Assembly (NCBI RefSeq): GCF_001757995.1 | Contig: NZ_LXLV01000023.1 | Coordinates: forward strand, 1-64,000 | DNA: 64,000 nt | DNA from: Bacillus mycoides | Lineage (GTDB): Bacteria > Bacillota > Bacilli > Bacillales > Bacillaceae_G | Direction of reading: 5' to 3' | Part shown: one piece after another, positions 9,564-18,332 of the stretch | Numbering within the stretch: the stretch's first letter is position 1 | How the letters are laid out: each line of letters begins with the position of its first letter | The notes under the pieces: generated by a model | The model's database searches: none | The model's input: the letters and a program-made list of their open reading frames with translations, nothing else | Told to the model about the DNA's origin: nothing | Position numbers and translations under genes: made by a program

Positions 9564-9743
9564 TTGAAATATGTAGCGCATTATAAATACAAAAAAATGT
9601 ATGATGAACTTGAAGCATCAGAGGTCTCAAAAAGAAAGGGACTGGGCATTTCAATATCGAAAGTAGAATTGGAAAAGTTGGAACAGTACGGAGCGCACAG
9701 ATATAACCGTGCAGAAATTAATAAAAGGAGAAATGAAATTTGA
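9564..9743 (+). CDS. Small conserved-looking protein translationally coupled to the MATE gene
   Basis: A 59-residue frame from a TTG (9564), one codon after an in-frame TAG, encoding a charged, coding-like peptide (YKKMYDELEASEVSKRKG, then GAHRYNRAEINKRRNEI). Its TGA (9741-9743) overlaps the TTG start of the MATE transporter (9740) by four bases, a classic coupling arrangement. The ribosome binding site of the next gene (AAAGGAG) lies inside its last codons. The start is uncertain: AGGG is very close to the TTG. No family is recognised. Confidence 0.55.
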   Translation: MKYVAHYKYKKMYDELEASEVSKRKGLGISISKVELEKLEQYGAHRYNRAEINKRRNEI

Positions 9744-11149
9744 AACCACCTACAGATAACAATAAAGAGGGTGTAGAGTCACAGAAGTCAGAAGCGGATC
9801 ATAAACCGATATGGAAATCGATGTCCATGTTTTTAGTGCCGTTACTTTTAAGTAATGTATTACAATCGGTTGGACAGTTATTTGGAATGGTAGTAGTAGG
9901 GAGATGGCTAGGCGTAAATGATTTAGCAGCTATATCAGCGTTCTTTCCATTATTTTTCCTACTCGTTTCATTTGTAATTGGAATTGGTTCTGGTAGTTCA
10001 ATTTTAATTGGTCAGGCATTTGGTGCTAAAAATGAAGAGCGCTTAAAAGCTATCGTTGGTACGACGCTTACGTTTACTTTTATTATCGGAGTCGTGTTGG
10101 CGATAATAGGCAGTATTTTTGCGATGGATATTATGCGCCTTATGGGAACGCCCGAAAATATTATTGAAATAAGTGTGCATTACGCAAGAATTTTATTTAT
10201 ATCTATGCCAGTATTATTTTTATATTTTGCATACACAACATTTATGAGAGGTACAGGAGATTCTAAAACGCCATTTTACTTTTTAATCGTAAGTACAGCG
10301 CTAAATATGATCTTATTACCAATTCTTATTTTTGGCTGGTTAGGAGCTCCGAAATTAGATGTTTACGGAGCAGCCTATGCTTCAGTTATATCTACAGTTA
10401 TTACGTTTATTGTCATGCTAGTGTATTTAAAGAAGAAAAATCATCCACTGCAATTAGACGCTACAGTAAGAAAATATCTTCGTATGGACTGGGAGTTATT
10501 AAAGTTATTGTTACGGCTTGGTATCCCAGCGAGTATTAATATGATATTAGTTTCATTATCAGAAATTGCGGTAATCGCATTTGTGAATCGTTACGGTTCG
10601 GATGCAACAGCGGCGTATGGTGTTGTGAACCAAGTTGCAAGTTATGTACAAATGCCAGCAGTTAGCCTCGGCATTACCGTATCAATTTTTGCAGCGCAAT
10701 CAATTGGTGCAAACCAATTTGATCGATTACAGAAAGTTGTTAAGGCCGGAATTATCATGAATTATATCATTGGTGGTGTATTAATATCGCTTATTTACTT
10801 ATTCTCAAGAGATATTTTAGCACTATTTTTGACAAGTCAAACTACAATTGAAATTGCTCATAGTTTAGTAATGATTACTTTATGGAGTTACTTAATTTTC
10901 GGTCATGCACAAATTATTAGTGCGACAATGCGAGCAAGTGGTACGGTACTTTGGCCAACTGTGATTGGTGTTGTATCAATCTGGCTTGTTGAAGTACCTG
11001 TGGCGTATTACCTGTCTTATCATACGAGCCTTGGTATAGAAGGAATATGGATTGGGTATCCAGCGGCATTCATCGTCAGCTTAATATTACAGTATGCATA
11101 TTATAAGCTTTCATGGCAGAAGAAACGAATTACACGATTAGTGAGTTAA
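9740..11149 (+). CDS. MATE family multidrug efflux transporter
   Basis: A 469-residue membrane protein with twelve hydrophobic segments arranged as two six-helix halves. The first half has SNVLQSVGQLFGMVVVGRWL and the second RLGIPASINMILVSLSEIAV, both typical of MatE domains of the NorM/DinF type. These pumps expel cationic drugs in exchange for Na+ or H+. The hydrophilic N-terminus (about 25 residues) is cytoplasmic. A TTG start with AAAGGAG 9 nt upstream overlaps the stop of the small upstream gene. A bidirectional terminator follows. Confidence 0.9.
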   Translation: MKPPTDNNKEGVESQKSEADHKPIWKSMSMFLVPLLLSNVLQSVGQLFGMVVVGRWLGVNDLAAISAFFPLFFLLVSFVIGIGSGSSILIGQAFGAKNEERLKAIVGTTLTFTFIIGVVLAIIGSIFAMDIMRLMGTPENIIEISVHYARILFISMPVLFLYFAYTTFMRGTGDSKTPFYFLIVSTALNMILLPILIFGWLGAPKLDVYGAAYASVISTVITFIVMLVYLKKKNHPLQLDATVRKYLRMDWELLKLLLRLGIPASINMILVSLSEIAVIAFVNRYGSDATAAYGVVNQVASYVQMPAVSLGITVSIFAAQSIGANQFDRLQKVVKAGIIMNYIIGGVLISLIYLFSRDILALFLTSQTTIEIAHSLVMITLWSYLIFGHAQIISATMRASGTVLWPTVIGVVSIWLVEVPVAYYLSYHTSLGIEGIWIGYPAAFIVSLILQYAYYKLSWQKKRITRLVS

Positions 11150-11155
11150 AAGATA

Positions 11156-11192
11156 AAAATGTCCCTAAGTCATTATACTTAGGGACATTTTT
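11156..11192. terminator. Bidirectional terminator
   Basis: AAAAATGTCCCTAAGT pairs with ACTTAGGGACATTTTT between convergent genes. Confidence 0.92.
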
Positions 11193-11205
11193 CGTTAATG
11201 AATGC

Positions 11206-11904
11206 TTATAAATAACTTTTTAAAGTTATGTCAAAATGTTGTCTAATGAGTTTTCCATTATTCATATAAAACTCCCAAGCTGTATCTGGCTCACCGATAA
11301 TTTCAAATGAACCTTCTGTAATATATAAAGCGCAATTATCTTCTAATGCAATGCCCTCTATATTACCTTGGTGAGTTTGTAAAAACGTATGGAAGGCATT
11401 CATTCTATTTAATTGATTGTAATGGGGGCAAAATCTTTTGTTAACAATACTCCAGCCACTACTTTCTATATAACCGGAACCTTCATAATCTGAACGTAGG
11501 CTAGATGTGAACCAGCACATAGCGCCGGCACTATATCCTGCAATAAGTGTTCCACGTTTTAAAGCAAATAGTAACTTTTCATCTAGTTTATGTTCTTTCC
11601 ATTGTTCAAGCATGTGAACGTAATTTCCACCGCCAAGATAAATTAAATCGGCAGAATGAATCATCTCATCTATTTCATATTTAGTAGGTGTTTCGGTTAT
11701 AATGCGTAAAATTTGAACCTCACAATGTAATTGCTTTTCAAACGTTTCTAAAAATAACTTTATATATCCTTCATCATCACGACTAGCTGTTGGAATGAAT
11801 AATACTTTTGGGTATTGTTTATTTGTTAATTCTATAAGTCGTTCATTAATATGCAAGTGATTTGGATCTTGTAAATCACCGCCACCAATGACAGCTAATT
11901 TCAT
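11206..11904 (-). CDS. Peptidase E-like (family S51) protein
   Basis: A 232-residue protein with the class I glutamine amidotransferase-like fold used by peptidase E and cyanophycinase. Visible marks are the N-terminal LAVIGGGDL, the FIPTAS strand (about residues 36-41), DLIYLGGGN (about 84-92) and the nucleophile elbow AGYSAGAMCW with Ser near residue 124. Such enzymes cleave Asp-X dipeptides; the substrate here is not known. AGGTGG precedes the ATG. The gene is isolated and convergent with the MATE gene. Confidence 0.85.
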   Translation of the reverse strand: MKLAVIGGGDLQDPNHLHINERLIELTNKQYPKVLFIPTASRDDEGYIKLFLETFEKQLHCEVQILRIITETPTKYEIDEMIHSADLIYLGGGNYVHMLEQWKEHKLDEKLLFALKRGTLIAGYSAGAMCWFTSSLRSDYEGSGYIESSGWSIVNKRFCPHYNQLNRMNAFHTFLQTHQGNIEGIALEDNCALYITEGSFEIIGEPDTAWEFYMNNGKLIRQHFDITLKSYL

Positions 11905-12293
11905 AGTAAAGCACCACCTAATAATATTTGTTATGTAAAAATTCGATAGCGGGGAGTTACATTCCTTCTGTGATTTAATGACTAAGGGGAAATAAAGTGA
12001 ACAATATATTGGAATAGCATAAGGAGTCGGTAGCTGTGGATAGAAAGGAATTAGAAGCAGTTTATTGATATATAATACTGGATAATATTGTTTTAAAGTA
12101 CGGAAACAATATGTTTAAATGAATATAACGACGTACTAATTAATATTGAAAGAGTGTTTATATTTAAAAAGTGCTGGAGTACCAGAGGTTTTACAATAGT
12201 GAATTTTACTTTTTATAGGAAGTTATTTTATAATATGGTTAAATTATATTAATATATTTATTAGCGTAGACTGAAAAGAGGGAGCGTGAAAGA
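11905..12293. other. Intergenic stretch without a recognised gene
   Basis: AT-rich spacer between divergent genes. It holds one hairpin (ATATTGTTT at 12085-12093 with AAACAATAT at 12104-12112) and a ten-codon frame behind AAGGAG at about 12034 that is too short to support. Nothing else was seen. Confidence 0.6.
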
Positions 12294-12692
12294 GTGGATT
12301 TTCGATTTGAGTTCGCAGCGAAGGTGAAAGAATATTTAGATGATGAAAAAGATGAAAAAATAATAAAAGATGGACACAGAGATATAATTTATAAATATTT
12401 ATATCCGTTGGAGAGTGAAATTGGAATTTTTAAAAATCCTAACTTTACTTTTTTTGCATCAGGAAGACGTTCACATATAGTATTAGAAAATATTGAATTT
12501 AAAACAGAAGTAAACGTAGAAAGTAATATAATTGAAATTACAAAAATAGTGGATAATGTGGTGATTCCATTAGATACTATCGTAGCTAAAGATCGGGAAT
12601 TATTTGCACTCGGGCGTAATGAGAAGTTTAGTGTGCAAATATTAGAGTATTATCTCTTTGATACATTTGGAGAGAAGTTAGGCTTACAATGA
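12294..12692 (+). CDS. Hypothetical protein, possibly DUF3942-type
   Basis: A 132-residue soluble, charged protein starting at GTG 12294 with GAGGGAG about 10 nt upstream. It has no signal peptide or membrane segment. The layout (acidic N-terminal helix FRFEFAAKVKEYLDD, a central beta-rich part, then a C-terminal YYLFDTFGEKLG helix) resembles small B. cereus-group proteins labelled DUF3942. That assignment is from memory of general pattern and is weak. It stands alone on the plus strand before the blaI-like operon. Confidence 0.6.
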   Translation: MDFRFEFAAKVKEYLDDEKDEKIIKDGHRDIIYKYLYPLESEIGIFKNPNFTFFASGRRSHIVLENIEFKTEVNVESNIIEITKIVDNVVIPLDTIVAKDRELFALGRNEKFSVQILEYYLFDTFGEKLGLQ

Positions 12693-12764
12693 ATCGAACG
12701 CGGTACAGATAACTAATTAGTGGAGATTAGGATCCATTTAAGTATCAGTTAATATCATTCATGT

Positions 12765-12800
12765 TTGACCTTCTATATATTTTATACTACAATCTGTAGT
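12765..12800 (+). promoter_or_regulatory. Promoter with BlaI-type operator over the -10 box
   Basis: TTGACC (12765-12770), a 17-bp spacer and TACAAT (12788-12793) form a sigma-A promoter. The dyad ACTACA-ATC-TGTAGT (12786-12800) covers the -10 box and matches the TACA/TGTA core of BlaI/MecI operators. The regulator gene begins 18 bp later, so autorepression is expected. Confidence 0.85.
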
Positions 12801-12817
12801 GTGAAAGGGGCCATACG

Positions 12818-13234
12818 ATGTTTACTCAAAACTATAAGTTAAATGAGCAAGGGTTAAATCACTTTTTCGGACCGCTTGAAGCGAAAATAATGGAAATTGT
12901 TTGGGCTACTGAGGGTATTACCATTAAAGATGTGCAACAGAAATTAAGTGAAGAATCCCCGGTGAATTTTAATACTGTAATGACAGTTATGAACAGATTA
13001 GTAGAGAAAGCACATTTAGAAAAGCATATCGTGAAAAGAAGTGGTATGTATCGTACTACACAAACGAAAGAAGAATTTTTATCTAATCAAACGAAGAAAA
13101 TGACAAAGGAATTAATGGGTGAATTTGGAGATCTTGTTGTGAACCATATGATAGATGAGTTAGAACAAGCTGATCCATCTTTAATAAAAAAATTAGAAGC
13201 GAAATTAAGTCAGCTAAAAAAAGAGGACCGATAA
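12818..13234 (+). CDS. blaI-like: BlaI/MecI/CopY family transcriptional repressor
   Basis: A 138-residue repressor. The winged helix (about residues 10-82) includes GPLEAKIMEIVWATEGITIK and VNFNTVMTVMNRLVEK, the typical BlaI recognition region. The C-terminal helices form the dimerisation part that is cleaved or released on induction in the Bla/Mec systems. GAAAGGGG precedes the ATG. The next gene, an M56 peptidase, starts 2 nt after the stop, giving the standard BlaI-BlaR pairing. No beta-lactamase is present, so it is more likely a general envelope or redox regulator of the genes downstream. Confidence 0.92.
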   Translation: MFTQNYKLNEQGLNHFFGPLEAKIMEIVWATEGITIKDVQQKLSEESPVNFNTVMTVMNRLVEKAHLEKHIVKRSGMYRTTQTKEEFLSNQTKKMTKELMGEFGDLVVNHMIDELEQADPSLIKKLEAKLSQLKKEDR

Positions 13235-13235
13235 A

Positions 13236-14048
13236 ATGAAGTGGCAAATGCGTAAAATCGTTTTGTTAGCAGTGACTATTAGTGTTCTTTTTTTTAGTAT
13301 GTTAGTATACTACGTCACATACCCATTTCTTTTTCAAAATAAAGCATTTTTTCTTTCACAATTTTGTTTATTTGAATTGCAACAACATATGAGAGAACTG
13401 TCAACACTCCGCATTATGATAGCAGGATTACTGTTGTTTACTGTAATCATTATAAGTAAAAGAATTTGGAAGCAGTTTTTTTATAGTAAAAAATTGAAAA
13501 GAAATCTCGTGTCTATTACTAGAAAAGGAAAGCAAGTGTACGTATTATCAACGTTACAGATTACGGCATTTACAATTGGATTATTTCGACCGAAAATTGT
13601 TATTTCAGAAGGAATGTTTCAGGCGTTTTCAGAGGAAGAAATTGATGCGATTGTATTACATGAGGAATATCATCAAAAAAATCGAGATCCATTAAAGTTA
13701 TTTTTCTTTACATTGTTAGCTGAAGGAATGATGTACATTCCTATATTAAAAGGAATGCTGCAGCGTTATCATGTGTATCAGGAGCTAGCAGCTGATAAAT
13801 ATGCGATGCAAAAAATGAAATCTTCATTTGAGCTAGGTAGTGCATTATTAAAATTAATTAAAATAAAGACGATGGAAAATCAATGTATTACAGCTTCGTT
13901 TGCGAAAACTGCAATTAATTTACGGATTGAGCAAGTGTTAAATGAGAAAGTTGTTAAGCTGAATATACCATTACATACGAATTCAGTATATGTAACGTTA
14001 GGGCTATTTTGTATGTCGATTGTACTTATTGTTGGAGAGTGCATATAG
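13236..14048 (+). CDS. M56 family (BlaR1-like) membrane metallopeptidase
   Basis: A 270-residue membrane protein with two N-terminal segments (about 7-30 and 60-75), a zinc protease core with HEEYH at 142-146 (HExxH) and ELAADKYA near 187 (third ligand Glu), and a C-terminal membrane segment (about 250-268). In BlaR1/MecR1 this protease responds to an extracellular sensor and causes loss of the BlaI repressor. Here the penicillin-binding sensor domain is absent, the protein ending just after the last helix. The signal must therefore be sensed by the membrane part or by a partner. It starts 2 nt after the repressor gene. Confidence 0.9.
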   Translation: MKWQMRKIVLLAVTISVLFFSMLVYYVTYPFLFQNKAFFLSQFCLFELQQHMRELSTLRIMIAGLLLFTVIIISKRIWKQFFYSKKLKRNLVSITRKGKQVYVLSTLQITAFTIGLFRPKIVISEGMFQAFSEEEIDAIVLHEEYHQKNRDPLKLFFFTLLAEGMMYIPILKGMLQRYHVYQELAADKYAMQKMKSSFELGSALLKLIKIKTMENQCITASFAKTAINLRIEQVLNEKVVKLNIPLHTNSVYVTLGLFCMSIVLIVGECI

Positions 14049-14069
14049 CCTCTTTTTTTAATAGTTAAC

Positions 14070-14084
14070 ACTACGCATTGTAGT
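14070..14084 (+). promoter_or_regulatory. Second BlaI-type operator before ccdA
   Basis: ACTACG-CAT-TGTAGT has the same half-sites and 3-bp spacing as the operator at 12786-12800, differing at one position of the left half. It lies 18 bp before ccdA. The longer dyad AACACTAC...GTAGTGTT followed by Ts could also act as a weak terminator or attenuator between the protease and ccdA. Confidence 0.75.
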
Positions 14085-14102
14085 GTTTTTAGGAGGAATA
14101 AA

Positions 14103-14816
14103 ATGAATGCGGCGGATTTAACAATTTGGCTAGTAGTAGGGGCGGGGATACTTTCATTTATATCACCATGTTCTTTACCGCTATATCCATCTTATTTATC
14201 ATATATTACAGGTGTGTCTATTCAAGATTTAAAAGAAAATCGTGGAATTATGCAAAAGTCAGCGATTATACATACAGTATTTTTTATGATCGGTTTTTCG
14301 GTTATTTTTTATGCGTTAGGTTTATCAGTAAGCTGGATTGGGATCACTTTTTCATCTAATCAAAGGCTGATTCAGCAAATTGGTGGGATATTTATTATTT
14401 TGATGGGGCTATTTATGACTGGATTGATTCAGCCTAAGTGGCTTATGGCAGAGAAAAAAGTACAATATAGAAGTAAATCGACAGGATATATTCGCTCAGT
14501 TTTGGTCGGCATGACATATGCAGCAGGATGGACACCGTGTGTTGGACCGATATTTTCTGCAGTGCTTATGCTCGGTGCGACCAATCCTGAAAGTGCGCTT
14601 CTGTATATTACAGCATACACCCTTGGATTTGCAGTTCCGTTTTTCGTGATGGCATTTTTTATCGGAAAGGTAAAATGGATTGTTACATATGCCAATGTCA
14701 TGATGAAAATTGGCGGTGGAATTATGATTGTAACAGGGGTTTTATTATATACAAATCAAATGACGAAAATTACAGCGTTCTTTATTCGTATATTTGGTGG
14801 ATTTACAGGATTTTAG
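14103..14816 (+). CDS. ccdA: CcdA family thiol-disulphide transporter
   Basis: A 237-residue protein with six membrane segments that carries electrons from cytoplasmic thioredoxin to extracytoplasmic thiol proteins. The two redox cysteines are in SPCSLP (Cys23) and TPCVGP (Cys146), the paired helix-breaking motifs typical of CcdA/DsbD-beta. AGGAGG lies directly upstream of the ATG. The next gene encodes its natural partner, a membrane-anchored thioredoxin-like protein. It is separated from the M56 gene by the second operator, so it may be transcribed from its own BlaI-controlled start as well as from the upstream promoter. Confidence 0.93.
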   Translation: MNAADLTIWLVVGAGILSFISPCSLPLYPSYLSYITGVSIQDLKENRGIMQKSAIIHTVFFMIGFSVIFYALGLSVSWIGITFSSNQRLIQQIGGIFIILMGLFMTGLIQPKWLMAEKKVQYRSKSTGYIRSVLVGMTYAAGWTPCVGPIFSAVLMLGATNPESALLYITAYTLGFAVPFFVMAFFIGKVKWIVTYANVMMKIGGGIMIVTGVLLYTNQMTKITAFFIRIFGGFTGF

Positions 14817-14834
14817 AAATGAGGGGGAAGAAAA

Positions 14835-15389
14835 GTGAAGAAACTAATTGCTATTATACTGGTCGGGGCACTAATTTGGGCAGGGGTTAACTTTTATAAT
14901 ACAAAGAAAGAAGAAAAAGAAAGAAAAGCGAAACAAGCGGAGCTACAAGAGAAAGAAGTATTACCACAAGTGGGATTTAAAGCGCCGAACATAACATTAA
15001 AAGGATTGGACGGGAAGCTTTATTCGTTAAATGATGCAAAGGGAAAACCATATATTATTAATTTTTGGGCATCATGGTGTGGCCCATGTGAAATGGAGGC
15101 TCCTGACTTAGTTCGTTTGTATGATAAATATAAAAAGGATGTTGAAATCTTTGCGGTAAATGCAACAATTGGGGATCCAGTACAAGAAGCGAGCGCATTT
15201 GCAGATCGTCACGGATTTAAATTTCCTGTTCTATTAGATATGGATGGAGTAGCTGGAATAGATTATAAAGTATTCTCTTTACCAACGACATTTTTTGTTA
15301 ATAAAGATGGAATTATTGTAGATCATGCACGAGGTGTATTACCTCCAGATCAATTAGAAGAGAAGTTTAAGAAAATAATTGAGAATTAA
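14835..15389 (+). CDS. Membrane-anchored thiol-disulphide oxidoreductase (ResA/TlpA/StoA type)
   Basis: A 184-residue protein with an uncleaved N-terminal anchor (about residues 3-20), a charged linker, and an extracytoplasmic thioredoxin-like domain with WCGPC at 81-85 and the cis-Pro segment SLPTTFF near 154. Proteins of this type reduce disulphides in apocytochrome c (ResA) or in spore-cortex enzymes (StoA). Reductant comes from CcdA, encoded just upstream. The GTG start at 14835 has GAGGGGG 7 nt before it. The substrate here is unknown; no cytochrome gene is nearby. Confidence 0.9.
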   Translation: MKKLIAIILVGALIWAGVNFYNTKKEEKERKAKQAELQEKEVLPQVGFKAPNITLKGLDGKLYSLNDAKGKPYIINFWASWCGPCEMEAPDLVRLYDKYKKDVEIFAVNATIGDPVQEASAFADRHGFKFPVLLDMDGVAGIDYKVFSLPTTFFVNKDGIIVDHARGVLPPDQLEEKFKKIIEN

Positions 15390-15403
15390 GAGGGGATTTC
15401 ATA

Positions 15404-16087
15404 GTGATGGAGTGGATGGTGAGGTTACAACCAGTTTCTCTTATAATAGGAAGTCTATTTGGATTTACTCTGATGAAACTAAGGATGAAAAAGCAAAATA
15501 TTCAATATGAAAAAATGATGGATGCAGTAACGAATGGTCTTCTCATCATTGTATTCATATGGAAATTCGCACCAGCAATTTTAAATCCGGTATGGGCCAT
15601 TGGGGCGCCAATGCAAGCATTATTAGCTGTAGGAAGTATCCAGCATATTATAGTAGGTTTTATTATGGCTAGTATATACATTGTTTGGAAAAGTAAAAAA
15701 GAGCAATTTTCGCTTTGTATTTTACTTGATGCATTACCTTTTGGATTGTGTGTGAGTATCATCTTTTATTTTCTATTCCATCAAGAGGTAGGCATACAAA
15801 CGGCACTGCCATGGGGGATGAAAATATATGAATCTAAATTTTCATATCATCCTATTTTCGTGTATGAGATTATACTTGCACTCGGTATAATTGGCTCGTT
15901 ATGGATTAAAAATGAAAGATTAGGAAATGGAAAGAATATAAGTGTTTTTCTAATTTGCGAAGGAATTGCTCATATCATTATTTCGCTTATTAGTGAACAA
16001 AATTCAGTTCTATTTGGTCTTTCAATACAGCAAATACTCAGTTTTTTTGTTATTAGTTTAGGGATTTTGTTAGTACCAAAAAAATAA
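15404..16087 (+). CDS. Membrane protein with Lgt-like segment
   Basis: A 227-residue protein with about seven hydrophobic segments. The segment HPIFVYEIILALG (149 onward) with a preceding LPWGMKIY resembles the HPTxLYE region of prolipoprotein diacylglyceryl transferase. The other Lgt signature residues, such as the conserved Arg-rich GxRxxY block, are not evident. It may be a diverged Lgt relative without that activity. The frame opens at GTG 15404, immediately followed by ATG 15407; AGAGGGG serves either. It is the last gene of the ccdA operon and is followed by a terminator. Confidence 0.7.
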   Translation: MMEWMVRLQPVSLIIGSLFGFTLMKLRMKKQNIQYEKMMDAVTNGLLIIVFIWKFAPAILNPVWAIGAPMQALLAVGSIQHIIVGFIMASIYIVWKSKKEQFSLCILLDALPFGLCVSIIFYFLFHQEVGIQTALPWGMKIYESKFSYHPIFVYEIILALGIIGSLWIKNERLGNGKNISVFLICEGIAHIIISLISEQNSVLFGLSIQQILSFFVISLGILLVPKK

Positions 16088-16130
16088 AAATAACCATGTA
16101 CGGAGAGCATCCATGCATGGTTATTTTTTT
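16088..16130. terminator. Bidirectional terminator
   Basis: AATAACCATG pairs with CATGGTTATT, with a T-run, between convergent genes. Confidence 0.85.
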
Positions 16131-16143
16131 ATCATCACATGAA

Positions 16144-16689
16144 TTAAAAAATCGGCGGAGTAACAGAAAATAAAACAATTGCATTTTTCTCGAAGTAATT
16201 CACCCATTTATGCTTTAAATAAGCTGGTATTTTTACACTATCACCAGTTTCTAATATGTATTCTTCTTCATTTAAATACAATGTAATTTTCCCGTCTAAT
16301 ACAAATGCTAATTCTTCTCCTTTATGCTCTAGAAGATTTTCTGATGAAGAAGTATTTGGAGGAACAGTCATAATTGCTGTTGCTAAATTTCCTGTGAAAT
16401 CAGGTGATAACAATTCATATGATAAATTATCGATAATCATTTTTTTTCGTTTATTAGAACGCACAATTAAATCGTCTGTATTTGTTTCGTCGAGCAAAAA
16501 ACTAAATGTTGGAACATCGAGAGCTTTTGCGAGTACCTTTAATGTTTGAATGGAAGGGTTAGCAGAACCACGTTCAATTTGACTTAACATAGATGGTGTA
16601 ATTTCAGCCATCTTTGCTAGTTCTTTACTAGTTAAACCTTTTTCTTTTCTTTGTTTTTCAATTTTTTTACCAATATCTATATTTTCCAT
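16144..16689 (-). CDS. XRE family regulator with C-terminal cupin domain
   Basis: A 181-residue regulator. The N-terminal helix-turn-helix (about residues 8-62) includes LTSKELAKMAEITPSMLSQI and ERGSANPSI. The C-terminal cupin barrel (about 108-178) includes HKGEELAFVLDG and ETGDSVKIPAYLKHKW. This HTH_3 plus cupin_2 layout is common for regulators that sense a small metabolite. It is divergent from dsdA, and the AT-rich intergenic region between them holds repeated AATTAAATT-type words, so control of dsdA is likely. D-serine or pyruvate sensing is inference. AAGGAG precedes the ATG. Confidence 0.88.
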   Translation of the reverse strand: MENIDIGKKIEKQRKEKGLTSKELAKMAEITPSMLSQIERGSANPSIQTLKVLAKALDVPTFSFLLDETNTDDLIVRSNKRKKMIIDNLSYELLSPDFTGNLATAIMTVPPNTSSSENLLEHKGEELAFVLDGKITLYLNEEEYILETGDSVKIPAYLKHKWVNYFEKNAIVLFSVTPPIF

Positions 16690-16837
16690 AGAACATTCTC
16701 CTTAATAATTATTAAATTATATTTAAATAAATTAAATTAAAATTAACTAAAACTAAAATGTATGTTAAACTGTATTAAAATTAATTCAATTATAATTTAT
16801 TGTATGGCTAGCTACAAGGATATGAGGAGGAAGAGGA

Positions 16838-18175
16838 ATGAAGGAGATAGAGGTATTAAAAGAACGATTTCCATTAGTAAACAACCTTATTGCAACGGAA
16901 GAAGTATTTTGGGTAAATCCGAATATAGAAAAGTACGAAACAGCAATAAAAGGTTCACCACTTAATGAAGAAAATGTAAAAGACGCGGAAGAGAGATTAA
17001 AGCGCTTTGCACCATATATTTCGAAAGTTTTTCCTGAAACAAAAGAAATGAGTGGCATTATAGAATCACCTTTAGTGAAAATACCTTCTATGAAACAATC
17101 TTTAGAGAAAAATTACGGACAGCCAATATTGGGAGAACTATTATTAAAGTGTGATAGTCAACTTCCGATATCAGGTTCAATAAAAGCTAGGGGCGGCATA
17201 TATGAAGTGTTGAAACATGCTGAGCAATTGGCACTTCAGCACGGAATGTTAACGGAGGAAGACGATTACTCCATTTTAGATAGCGATACATGTAGAGAGT
17301 TTTTTGCAACATATTCTATTGCGGTAGGTTCGACAGGGAACTTAGGACTAAGCATCGGGATTATGAGTGCGAAACTAGGTTTTAATGTGACTGTTCATAT
17401 GTCAGCAGACGCGAAACAATGGAAAAAAGATTTATTAAGAAGTAAAGGTGTAAACGTTATTGAATATGAGGCTGATTATAGTAAAGCAGTAGAAGAAGGA
17501 CGAAGACAAGCTGATGCTGATCCTAGCTGTTATTTTGTAGATGATGAAAACTCACATGATTTATTTTTAGGATACGCAGTAGCAGCATCACGTTTACAAA
17601 AGCAATTAGAAGAGTTAGAGATTGTAGTAGATGAAGAACATCCTTTATTCGTTTATTTACCATGTGGTGTCGGGGGAGGACCTGGAGGAGTAGCATTTGG
17701 CTTAAAGTTATTGTATAAAGACAACGTAAACTGTTTCTTTGCGGAGCCTACGCACTCTCCATGTATGTTACTCGGTTTAATGACAGGACTTCATGACAAG
17801 ATTGCCGTTCAAGATATTGGTATTGATAATGTAACAGATGCGGATGGACTTGCGGTAGGAAGACCATCTGGGTTTGTTGGGAAAACGATGGAACCATTTT
17901 TGAGCGGGAATTACACAGTAAGTGATGAAGAGTTGTATAGATTGTTAAAGGAACTGGTTGATACTGAAAATATTTATTTAGAGCCTTCTGCATTAGCGGG
18001 TATGATAGGTCCGCTGAATGTATGTAAAGCTGAAAATGAGTATTTACAAAAACAACAGTTAACAGAGAAGGTGAAGAAAGGTACTCATATTGTGTGGGGA
18101 ACTGGTGGGAGTATGGTTCCAGAAGACGTGATGAATGGGTATTATAAAACAGGTGTGGAATTAATGTTAAAATAA
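16838..18175 (+). CDS. dsdA: D-serine ammonia-lyase (D-serine dehydratase)
   Basis: A 445-residue PLP enzyme that converts D-serine to pyruvate and ammonia, relieving D-serine toxicity. The Schiff-base lysine is in SGSIKARGG (Lys116), the phosphate loop is CGVGGGPGG near residue 276, and [11 protein letters not shown] (about 165-175) binds substrate. The C-terminal [13 protein letters not shown] is typical of DsdA. AGGAGG lies 6-8 nt upstream of the ATG. The length equals E. coli DsdA. It is divergent from the cupin regulator and followed by its own terminator. Confidence 0.96.
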   Translation: MKEIEVLKERFPLVNNLIATEEVFWVNPNIEKYETAIKGSPLNEENVKDAEERLKRFAPYISKVFPETKEMSGIIESPLVKIPSMKQSLEKNYGQPILGELLLKCDSQLPISGSIKARGGIYEVLKHAEQLALQHGMLTEEDDYSILDSDTCREFFATYSIAVGSTGNLGLSIGIMSAKLGFNVTVHMSADAKQWKKDLLRSKGVNVIEYEADYSKAVEEGRRQADADPSCYFVDDENSHDLFLGYAVAASRLQKQLEELEIVVDEEHPLFVYLPCGVGGGPGGVAFGLKLLYKDNVNCFFAEPTHSPCMLLGLMTGLHDKIAVQDIGIDNVTDADGLAVGRPSGFVGKTMEPFLSGNYTVSDEELYRLLKELVDTENIYLEPSALAGMIGPLNVCKAENEYLQKQQLTEKVKKGTHIVWGTGGSMVPEDVMNGYYKTGVELMLK

Positions 18176-18207
18176 AAATGAGGCTATTTACAGCCTCATT
18201 TTTTTCA
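18175..18207 (+). terminator. Terminator of dsdA
   Basis: AAAATGAGGCT pairs with AGCCTCATTTT, followed by Ts. Confidence 0.9.
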
Positions 18208-18332
18208 TGTACATAAAATTCTTTGTTATTTTCGCACTAGTTCTTTATAGTATAGTTATAAAGGATTGCTAATATCGAATAAATATAACAAAAAAGCTTT
18301 ATTTTACATAATTAAGAGGATGTGTGTATACG

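Noticed and set aside
12036-12068. Ten-codon peptide behind AAGGAG (GTG start)
   Set aside because: Too short and without any supporting feature.
12818-14048. Beta-lactam resistance cassette
   Set aside because: The BlaI/BlaR-like pair has no beta-lactamase or penicillin-binding sensor domain nearby; the linked genes are thiol-redox genes.
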